This document shows positions 9,333-18,100 of a stretch of DNA of 43,306 nucleotides, in pieces; the stretch's first letter is position 1; each line of letters begins with the position of its first letter. This DNA is from Symbiodinium natans (Eukaryota; Sar; Dinophyceae; Suessiales; Symbiodiniaceae): contig CAJNDS010000654.1 of assembly GCA_905221605.1 (NCBI GenBank), positions 55,001-98,306 of the forward strand. Direction: 5' to 3'. Below the pieces are notes generated by a model. It saw nothing but the letters and a program-made list of their open reading frames with translations, was not told the DNA's origin and did no database searches. A program made the position numbers and the translations under genes.

Positions 9333-10133
9333 ACTACTCTACCCTGTCGCCTTGTATGGCCCTCCCTATCTCTCTTCATATGCATACACATACACTGTCA
9401 AAAGTCCTACACGCCCACGTAGCTCCAAAATGCCTCTGCAACCCAAGGTTCCTTGCAAGGCCCGAAACACTATAGTCACTATATGCGCCCGCGTTGCGCG
9501 GCGTAATCGACCCCCCCCCACCCCCATGGTATCCCCCCCCCCCCCCCCCCCCACGGCATCCCCCCCCAAACCCTGCCTGTTAACCATAAAAACACCACGG
9601 ACCACGGGGGAGGACAGAGAAACCTCAGCCTAACCCTGAACCCTAAGGCCTAAATCCTAAACCCACCAATGAATGACAGGAGGGAGAAGGGTAAACCCGA
9701 AACCTTAGCCGCTTTAACCCTGAACCCTGAAGCGTAAACTCAGCACGAACCACAGGGGGAAGAGGGGAAACCGTAAACCTACCATTACCCCAAACCTTGA
9801 ACCCTGATTAAACTCTAAACCCGCAATGAACCAATGGACCAGAGTGAAAATCCTGAACTCTACAGCCTAACCCTAAACCCCTAAACCACAAACCCATGAA
9901 CCACGGACCATGAACCACAGGGGGGGGGGGGGGGGGGGGGGGGGGGTGCGCCTATGCTGGCGCATATAAAGCCTTAACCCTGAACTACAAAAAGACCTAA
10001 GTCCCAAAACCCTAAAAACTCAGGGGCTTGGGGCTTTCGGGTTTTGGTTCTGGGGTTTTGGGGTTTTGGGGTGAGGGGGTTTTGGTTTTTAGGGTTTTGG
10101 GGTTTTAGGGTTTCAGGGGACTCGTTTCCGCAG
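9333..10133. other. Non-coding, homopolymers and degenerate CCCTAAA
   Basis: The stretch contains a poly-C tract (9533-9552), a run of about 27 G (9919-9946), and many short CCCTGAA/CCCTAAA relics with phrases such as ACCACGGACCA. No gene is seen. Confidence 0.6.
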
Positions 10134-10214
10134 GCTGGAATGTACTCCTTCCGTGCAGAGGGCGAGCCTGAGCCCCAGCAGGGCCAACACTCAAAGGGGC
10201 CCAAGCTGACATAG
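10134..10214 (+). CDS. Candidate exon, possibly terminal
   Basis: After CGTTTCCGCAG the frame reads AGMYSFRAEGEPEPQQGQHS then KGPKLT and meets TAG at 10212-10214, just before GGGGTTGGGGTTTAGGG. Either this is the last exon of an upstream gene or a donor lies before the stop. The composition is coding-like. The family is not recognised. Confidence 0.35.
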   Translation, partial: AGMYSFRAEGEPEPQQGQHSKGPKLT

Positions 10215-10375
10215 GGGTTGGGGTTTAGGGTTTAGGGTCTAGGGTCTAGGGTTTTGGGTTTTGGGTTTTGGGTTTTGGGTTTTGGGTTTAGGGTTTAGGG
10301 TTCAGGGTTCAGGGTTTTGGGTTTTGGGTTTTGGGTTTTGGGTTTTGGGGTTGGGGCGTGAGGGTTGAGGGTTTA
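10215..10375 (+). repeat. TTTAGGG and TTTTGGG array
   Basis: The array starts as TTTAGGG/TCTAGGG, then shows two separate runs of TTTTGGG (five or more copies each) with TTTAGGG and TTCAGGG between. This is local amplification of a variant heptamer. Confidence 0.9.
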
Positions 10376-10757
10376 GGGCGGAGGGAACGTAAGTTGTTCA
10401 AGCACCCTAAGCAGTGCATCCGCCATGCACTCGGTTCGGTCCCAAGCCCTTCCTTAAAGGTGTATGGGTAGCTAGAAGGCTAATGAGTTAAAGGTCCTGT
10501 GTTTCTGTGAATTATTGGTGAGTTTGTTATTGGTGAGTTTGAATAGGGCTCCTTTTCCACTTATTGGTAAGTGTGTATGTGGGGTGTCTCTTTTGGGGAA
10601 ACGAGCAAGAAAAAAGCTCTGCTTCCCAGATCCAATTCGGGCATAACCCTGAAGCCACCAAACTTCCAAACTCCCCCCGCCCCCCCACCAAAGAATTCCC
10701 AAGCTCCCTAAACCCTAAACCCGAAAAGCTCGAACCGACTGAACCCAAAGTCCACAG
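10376..10757. other. Non-coding with a TTGGTGAGT repeat
   Basis: The segment 10510-10600 has three ATTGGTGAGT/ATTGGTAAGT motifs and a CCTTTT block, in the same order as in the inverted-repeat element at 29221-29330, so it may be a diverged relative. No gene is seen. Confidence 0.45.
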
Positions 10758-10819
10758 GTACGACGAGGCGGGGCAATGGCCCCCCGAGATGGCGGCGTCC
10801 GGGGCCCCGGATCGGGGGG
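10758..10819 (+). CDS. Candidate 62-nt exon, function unknown
   Basis: The exon follows GTCCACAG, reads YDEAGQWPPEMAASGAPDRG and ends where GTTTAGGG begins. Phase 2 at the start, 1 base at the end. Low-complexity sequence before it is non-coding. The product is not recognised. Confidence 0.35.
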
Positions 10820-10903
10820 GTTTAGGGTTTAGGGTTTAGGGTTTAGGATTTAGGGTTTAGGGTTTAGGGTTTAGGGTTTAGGGTTTAGGGTTTAGGGTTT
10901 AGG
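10820..10903 (+). repeat. TTTAGGG array at a predicted splice donor
   Basis: About 12 near-perfect heptamers start at the exact end of the candidate exon 10758-10819. Confidence 0.9.
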
Positions 10904-11111
10904 GTCAGAGCGATGCTTTTGGCATGCCGCGAGCTTATCAGGCTTGGTTTCTGTCGGCTTGAGTTTTTGGGTTCAGGGCTTAGGGTGAGGCCTCCCTAGG
11001 ATAGCTTTATGTCGCCATAGGAAACTTCGTGGAACCACAAGCAGTCGTACGCTTGTCCGCTTTTCTGAGTGAAGCCTTTAAGCATTTGTGTCCCCCGGCT
11101 TCACGAGGCAG

Positions 11112-11178
11112 AAGCGACCGGTCGTGCAGGTGCATGATATCTCGGACGGCGGCGTGCTCAGAAGTCCACACGAACGAG
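11112..11178 (+). CDS. Candidate exon, function unknown
   Basis: After CACGAGGCAG the + frame reads KRPVVQVHDISDGGVLRSPH and then runs into CCCTAAA repeat. The other + frames have stops. The donor is unclear; a GA donor near 11172 is possible. The product is not recognised. Confidence 0.3.
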
Positions 11179-11499
11179 CCCTAAACCCTGAACCCAAGTT
11201 GCAGAAAAAGATTTGAATCTGGGACAAAGACTTTTTGGGTTTTGCAGGGGTGGCATTCGGGGGAAGCCTGCATCTGGGGTCAGGGTTTGGAGCTTAGGGT
11301 TTAAAATCATGCTTTCACACCCTCCTGGGAGCTTTCAAGCAGTGACGCCAAGTCCCTTTAGCTGATTGCAAAGGGAAACCGTTCACCTAGAGTCCCCTTC
11401 GACATTGACCACGTGTTTATGTTTTGTTGTGTTCGTAAACAAGCAAGTGAGCTTAGAAAATGTGCAGGAAAACCCTAAATTAAACCCTAAACCTTCCAG

Positions 11500-14400
11500 C
11501 GCCCACGCAAGGCGAGGAGGAGCCGCCGAAAGCCCGGCGACGCCAGGCGTGTGCGCTTGGCGCCTTAGGATTAACCCCCAAAGTCGTACACCCCAAAACC
11601 CCAAGCCCCAAACCCTAAACTGTAAACCCTAAACCCCAAAAAAGCCTCGAAGGGCGACGACCCACCACCGGCCTTTGGGGCCGCTTTGGGGCGTCTCATC
11701 CTGGGGCACGAGGCGGCGCTGCTCGGGGGGTTTAGGGTTTAGGGTTTAGGGTTTAGGGTTTAGGGTTTAGGGTTTAGGGTTTAGGGTTTAGGGTTTAGGG
11801 TTTAGCGAGTTTAGGGTTTAGGGTTTACGATTTAGGGTTGCGAGGGTCACAGCCGTTTTTGACTTAAGCCCCATGCCCATGCCCATGGCCCCAAAACCCT
11901 ATAAGCCTCTTTAGGGTTCGGGTTTAGGTTTTACGGATCCTTTGAACATGTTGTACCACCAACATCCCGCCCCAAAAGGCAGGCCCCAAGGCTGTCTGGC
12001 TTTCCAGCTTCAGGTTTGAGGGTTTAGGGCACACGGCTTGACTCGTTCAGGGTTTAGGGCTTAGTGCTGCAGTTGTTAGGGTTTAGGGTTTAGGGTTTAG
12101 GGGTTTAGGGCCTTTAGGGTTTACGGTTTAGGGCTCAGGGTTTAGGGTTTAGGCTTTCGCGTTGGGAAAAGGCCTTGGTGGACGAGATCATCGCGGAGGC
12201 CAATCGTCTTGGGCCGGAGCCCCTCGAGGGCCAAGCGCCGGGAAGCACAGCCGTGTGGGTTAAGGCTTAGGGTACTGTACCCTAAATCCTAAACAGTAAT
12301 TTCCAAACCCTAATTCCTAAACCCTAAATCCTGCACGCCAGCTTCCTTTCTGGGTGGTGTGTTGTTTTGGATTCGGGTTAAGTTGAGGGTTCCAGGATTA
12401 GGCATCGGATCAGAGTCCCAGGGATATGTGGACTGAAGGAGCTTAATATGCCGTCAAGCTCGAGAGGCGCGCGCTTCTCCTCTTAGAGTGCGAAGGGGTA
12501 CCATCTATAACCCCCACCTTGTCTACATTCTAGAACCTCCGCCGTCCTTGAAGTTTCAAAGCATCAGGTTGGCTGATGTCTAGTAAGATCCTCAACTTGA
12601 ATCCGAAAGGACATGATCATGAACACCTACTCGTCCTCAACAATGCTTTGCTTGCCTCAAAGACCTGTGCTGGGCTTTCCTTAGAGCTTCGACCCTCGCA
12701 CCCTCGCACCCTAAACCCTAAACCTAAACCCTGAACCCTAAACCGCAAACCCCAAACCCTAAACCCTAAACCCCAAACCCTAAACCATCAACCAGCACAA
12801 AATCGTGAACCGCAAGGTCACCTGCCAGTACGGAGCGCGAGGAGACGCTAGCATCCGAAGTGTCGCGAATCAGGTCCTGGGCAGGATAAGTAGGGTCTAG
12901 GGTTTGGGGTTTAGGGTTTAGGGTTTAGGTTTTTGGGTTTAGGGTTCGGGGCTTCGGGTTTAGGGCTTAGGTTATTTACGGCTGTCTGTTTGAGCGCGTG
13001 AGTTTTTCGGATGTCGGGGGTCCGGTCAGGTTTTGCTCTACATCCTAACCCTTCAAGAAGCGCTAAACGCCCTGTTGCCCTGACCCTAACAACACGCTTC
13101 CAAAGCCCTCAAAGCCTGAACAACCCTAAGCACCCTCTCAAGAAGCCCTAAAAGGCCCTGCAGCCCTACAGCACTAATCCCTAAAGACCCTAAACCCCAA
13201 AACGCAAAACCCCGCAATCCCCTGCCCCCACGCTACCCCCCCATAATATTCAATACTCCCATTATAGTTATATTATAGTATTTGGGGGGGTGGTATGTAA
13301 AATTATATACACAAACATACAAAAAGTTAAAAACGAAAGCTAAGATTAGGGGGGAGAGGGGAGAATCAGCCCGAAGCACAAGATCCAAAACGGCCCCTGG
13401 CAGCCGCGCACCTGCGGATGACGTTCGGGAGATCCTCGGCCTCCGCCGGGCTCTCGGGTTTTGGCTCTTGGGGGGGGGGTTTTGGGGGGGTTTTTGGGGG
13501 GGTTTAGGGGGGGTTTAGGGGGTTTAGGCAGTTGCAGTTTGGGGGTTCAGGGGATGTTAGGGCTTAGAGAGCAGTTTAGGGTTCAGTTTGGGGGTTTTAG
13601 GGGTGGCAGCTTCGGGTTTTGGGTTTGAGCGCCTGCAGGCAGTTTTGGGATTTTGTTTTTTTGAGGCTTTCTTTGTTTTTGTGGGTGGCCACGTGAAGCT
13701 CTGCAGATTCTGGACGGAATGCGCACCGCAGTTGCTGTTTCTAGTCTAGCAGGTTTGCACAAGAATTTATGGGGTTCTTAAGGGAGGGGGGTTTCAAGGG
13801 GGGTAGGTAAGGAACCTTAGGTAAGTTTAGGGAGTAGCGGGGAGTATTAGGGAACCTTGGGTTACATGCTCCCCTTGAACCCCCGTCCCTTAAGAACCCT
13901 ACAAAGAATGCGATGTCGCACAGACCGTTGCCAACGCAGTCCCGAACGCCGGGTTTGGCTTTTCATGGTTCAGGGGCATGCGATTTGGCTTCAGAACTCG
14001 AGGGCTTCATCTGAGTGGGTTCTAAGCTTGGATCTCTTGTAGGCAGAGCCCAACGAACCTAAACGGCAGCATAATCCACAACCAAATGCATGAAAGAGTG
14101 CTCCAGGACTTTGGTGGTAATTGAGGCTTAGGGTGGCTTGTCTCCCTTGCTAGAGCACAAGGTTTCCCAAAGCACCCGAAGCCCCAAGTTCTCAAGGTTT
14201 AGGCCTTAGGGAGTTCGCTCCTTTGAAGAAGTCTTAACGTTTCAGGGGGTCCACGTGCCGGGTTTGTCTAACCTTGGGGACCATTTGGTGTTTTCCGGTT
14301 GGTCCTGGCTTGATAGGGGGGACCTGATTTTCAACAATAACCTCCCTCCATGTGCACATGCCCGGGAGGCTCAATATCCCTTAACCTACAGCGCGGGCCT

Positions 14401-14712
14401 TAAACTGCATGTCTTCACAAAGAAACCCTAAGCTTTAAGCCTCTAATCCATTGACACCAAATTCGTATTCGTTAACTCATTCGTTCAGGCATACTCCTTA
14501 AATCGGATCCCGACTGCGTTCGGGACCCAAATCCCTATAAACCAGAAAAACCCTAAAACCTAAACGGGTTCAGGGTTTAGGGTTTAGGGTTTAGGGTTTA
14601 GGGTTTAGGGATATTGGGGTCTCTCTGCGGAGGATGCGAAGCAGAACTGCAGCTCTCCTCCATTCAGCCCCCCGGCTCAGAGGACGGGCGGAGAGCATTA
14701 AAGTGCCCACAA
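11500..14712 (+). CDS. 5' part of a multi-exon gene joined to J-domain exons (11500-11550, 11645-11729, 12153-12258, 12796-~12885, 13370-13457, 13707-13743, 13907-13952, 14653-14712)
   Basis: Eight islands can be joined without breaking phase. In order they read GEEEPPKARRRQ; DDPPPAFGAALGRLILGHEA; WEKALVDEIIAEANRLGPEP then LEGQAPGSTAVW; HKIVNRKVTCQYGARGDASI; TAPGSRAPADDVREILGLRR; FWTECAPQLLF; NAMSHRPLPTQSRTP; and LLHSAPRLRGRAESIKVPT. Acceptors are AG; donors include GTTTAGG (11730, 14713), GTTTTGG (13458), GTTTGGC (13953) and GTTAAGG (12259). Third and fourth pieces have the strongest coding character. No domain is recognised. The chain can be joined in phase to the J-domain exons at 24,564. 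Some acceptor choices were free, so the model is provisional. A true start codon was not found. Confidence 0.42.
11595..11838. repeat. Inverted telomere-type arrays around exon 11645-11729
   Basis: CCCTAAA/CCCCAAA (11595-11640) lies before the exon, and about 15 TTTAGGG heptamers (11730-11838) begin at its end. Confidence 0.85.
12060..12152 (+). repeat. TTTAGGG repeats ending in the splice acceptor TTTAG
   Basis: Irregular G-strand heptamers run up to TTTAG at 12148-12152, which appears to serve as the acceptor of exon 12153-12258. Here the repeat supplies the acceptor and not the donor. Confidence 0.7.
12703..12970. repeat. Inverted telomere-type arrays around exon 12796
   Basis: CCCTAAA repeats (12703-12790) and TTTAGGG/TCTAGGG repeats (12893-12970) flank the exon beginning HKIVNRKV. 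Confidence 0.85.
14564..14608 (+). repeat. Short TTTAGGG array
   Basis: Six perfect G-strand heptamers upstream of the exon 14653-14712. Confidence 0.9.
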
Positions 14713-14828
14713 GTTTAGGTTTTGGGGTTTAAGGTTTGGGGTTTGGGGTTTAGGGTTTGGGGTTTGGGGTTTAGGGTTTAGGGTTTGGGGTTTAGGGTTT
14801 GGGGTTTGGGGTTTAGGGTTTGGGGTTT
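14713..14828 (+). repeat. TTTAGGG/TTTGGGG array, left part, split by the retrotransposon
   Basis: The array starts with GTTTAGGT at the predicted donor and is a mixture of TTTAGGG and TTTGGGG. Its continuation is at 24136-24450. The last five bases (GGTTT, 14824-14828) are repeated at 24136-24140 as the target site duplication. Confidence 0.9.
14824..14828. repeat. Target site duplication, left copy (GGTTT)
   Basis: GGTTT occurs directly before the left LTR and directly after the right LTR (24136-24140). Five bases is the usual duplication length of Ty1/copia-type integrases. The bases outside it differ (G on the left, LTR A on the right), so the length is exactly five. Confidence 0.9.
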
Positions 14829-15121
14829 TGTTGTGGCACAGGTCCCAACTCATCACTGAACTGCAGGGCCATGGCTCACATACGTGCGGAGCGCACCTGA
14901 TTTTTTCCGTTCGCAACAACAGAAGCTGAAAGCATACGACAATGTCCACCATGTCTGTACTCATGGTAAAGATTGAAGGTTTGCCTTGTCATGCCTGCTG
15001 TACTATGGCATGCTGAAATATGTTTGCTGACCCAAGGGTTTTTACTTCGTAGCCCCCCTTGTGCCAAACCGGCCGCGCGATGTTCACCTCCACAACTTCG
15101 ACCTTGGATGGGGCTTCTTCA
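14829..15121 (-). repeat. 3' LTR of the copia-like element (293 bp)
   Basis: The LTR begins TGTTGTGG and ends CTTCTTCA on the + strand, with the canonical TG...CA ends. Base-by-base reading found no difference from the LTR at 23843-24135 (offset 9,014). Since the element is on the minus strand this is the 3' LTR. A purine tract GGAGGAGGAG lies directly upstream of it in element orientation. Confidence 0.95.
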
Positions 15122-15131
15122 CTCCTCCTCC
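15122..15131 (-). promoter_or_regulatory. Polypurine tract of the retrotransposon
   Basis: On the minus strand GGAGGAGGAG abuts the TGAAGAAGCC start of the 3' LTR. This is where plus-strand DNA synthesis would be primed in an LTR element. Confidence 0.75.
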
Positions 15132-15156
15132 GGCCTGACGTTAGGCATGGACGGCT

Positions 15157-18100
15157 TCACCGCTCCTTCCATGCCCCAATCCAGGTCGAAAGGCTTCGTT
15201 TTTCACTGAGGTCGCTGTAGCGAAGGTAACATCGTCCTTGGAGATTCTTCGTTCTCCACAACCAGAGTGCATACTTGCTCTGCCTGACTGTCGGGGGAAC
15301 ACGACCTTGCTGACCAACTGTCATCAACTTTGTAGCTAGCCTTCCAGCCAACTCCTCCTTGACTCCAGTTGTCATCAATCCTTCCGAACGTAGCCCGATC
15401 TTTTGCTCCTCCACCGTTAGCAGCATAAGCATGTCCTTGTACACTCTGTAAACCTCTTCTGCGTCTGTGGTCTCATCTGCCCAAGTGCTCGTCGTCGATG
15501 TAGTGCTTTCCACTCCTGGTGATTGTGGAATCCTCCTCGCTGGGTGGTCCGCGGAAGATCTTGCCTCGTGTCGTCTGGGTGTTTCGACACCCCTGGTTGC
15601 CTCTGGAGACATTCGTTGATCCTCTGAGTTCACGACGGGACGGCGATGTTGGTCTTCAGCAACCTTGCTAAGCTCCTGCTGTATGGCCAAGGTCGTTGCA
15701 TCCCTGAGTTTCTTTAGCCTTCTCAACTTCCTCGAGCTGGCACCTGGAGCCCATTCGTCACAGACTTCACGAGCACCCCATTTCAGCAACTCCCAAACTG
15801 CGACGCAGCCCACGATAGCCAAAAGCCCCATGATCCATCCAACCATGTCCCAGTGGAGCTCCAAGTCTTGCTTTGCCGGGTGTCCCACAGACTTCGTCTC
15901 TGCGGTCATGATCATCAGACAACATATGATTGCCACCAGAACCCTTGCAGAACCACCCGCTCCAGATGCAGTGTGACAATACTCGTTGACTTGCCAGCCA
16001 GTGACTCCCCACAGAGTTAGCAAATCCTTGATCCGCTGCCCTGACAGTGCCTTTGTTAATAAATCTGCCAACTGCCATCGTCCTGGACAATGTCGTGCCT
16101 GAAAGAAGCCCGACTCCAATCGTTCTTGCAGCCATGCAGATTTGATACGAAGGTGTCTTGTCCTCCAGGAACCCGTCCCAGAGGTAATGGACAGGGCAGC
16201 TGTACTGTCAGATGCCAGTGCTCGAGATGTGATCACTTCGCCCACATCCCCCAACATTGCCTCTGCCCCCAACAACGCCACTGCCCCATCAGTGAGAGCC
16301 AGGAGTTCGCACTCTGCAGTAGAAAGGCAAACGGTTGGCTGCCTTCCGCTCTTCCAGGTCAGTGCCGATCCATGAAACATGACCAACCAACCAGTCTGCG
16401 AGCGGGCTCCTTCCGGAGCAAAGGCAGAATCGGCAAACAAGGTGAGGCCTGAGGCATCGTAGTTGACCTGCAAGCGGTAGCTCTTCGTCTTTTGCAAGTA
16501 GGTCATGACCTTTCGACCGATGGTGCTGACACGGGCCGGTGCCTTCGTTGTAAGTGCCGACATAACCGAACTCACAAAGGCAAGGTCAGGACGAGTTCTT
16601 TGTGCCAACCATAACACCTCTCCTGCCACCTTCTGTGCTTCTAATACGCTTTCAGGGTTTGGTGCTTCATCTGTAGGCTGGACTGAAAACAAGGCCAGGT
16701 CCTTCGAGAGGGGAATTTGGCTGAGCTCCGTGACACCCACCTGCTTTGCCCGAAGCAACTCGTTGATGTACCCTTTCTGCGACAGCGACACCACCCTTGA
16801 ACCATCGTCAGTCATGGTTAGCTCCATCCCTAGGAAACGTATTTGCTGCATTGGTTCCAGGAATTGCAAAGGCGAAGTTTCCCACACTGATTGTATCAGC
16901 TTGGCAAGGCGCTCCACCAGGTCTCGCTTCCCACACAGCAAGAAATCGTCCACATAGACAACGACAATGGCCACTGTCGCTCCCGAGGAATCCTTCACTG
17001 TCCACCAAGCCGTGACCGCCTTCCCTCGCCTCATCTGCAACACGCTGTCATGGATCCGGACCTCCAATTTTTCCAGAGTCTCATCTCGGAAGGAACCCCA
17101 GAGTCGAGGAGACTCTTTCAATCCATACAGCGCCCTAACCAATCCCCAAAGTTCCAACGGAGCAGTCAGCTGTAATTTCTCCAACAACTTCGGTGGCTGG
17201 ACGACCACGATAGGATCCCTTGATGACCTCCCCATTGGCGTCTTCAAGAAAGCAGCTACTATATCCAAGACGGCAATGTCCCACATGTTTCTCTGGGACA
17301 GTATCAAAGCAGCTCTCACCGCCTCCGCGGGGGCGGACTCGGTATAAAGATCAGAGTCGGAGTGGGTGGCCATATTTCCACACACCACGAGTCGCGCCTT
17401 CCTCTTAAACCATGTCGCTGGGTCATTGATGTCCGCCTTGTCATTGGGCTTGACCGTGAACACGAACTTGGTAGGGAGCTTCTGCACACCCCTTCTTTGC
17501 AGCCATGCCGTCCTGGTAGGTGTGTTCGGCAACAGCTTCTCCACCGCCACCATGATTCCATCCACCTCCTTGTTTATCGAGGGTAGCCATTTCTCGAGGT
17601 TGTTCAGGACTTCGGCTGGGTTCACATTGTACACGACATCCAAGGGACCCTGCAACTCCTTAAGGACCTTCTCTATGTCCTTGGTGTATGTCACCTCGGT
17701 TTTGTACACGCGGGGGCCAGGCTCTCGATCATAGTCATCTCTCGAACCCGCCACCTTCACCGGAGAGCCCTTCACATCCAAATATAGCTTCCACTCCTCC
17801 TCATCTTGAAGTTCTTCTTCATCTCGCTCATTACATTCGACCTCCTCCTCAACCCGCAGCTCCTTTATTGCCAGCCTTGGTAGAAAGGTCTCCGGTAGTT
17901 GGGACACCGGGACCAAGAACTCATGGTCTTCCAATATCTGGATCATGTCATAGTTCAACTTTCCCAAGCATTGCGGGGTGTATCCCACTAAGACCAAGCG
18001 CTCCCCTGTCCAAGGTTGAACTGCGTGTCGCTTTCGTGGTGAGAACTCAATACACTCGCCCTCCTTCAAGGACAACTGCTGCCCATACAACTTCTCACCG

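Noticed and set aside
9271-9633. 120-codon + strand frame
   Set aside because: Much of it translates C-rich homopolymer. Only the short part after TTGCAG, in another phase, was kept as a weak exon.
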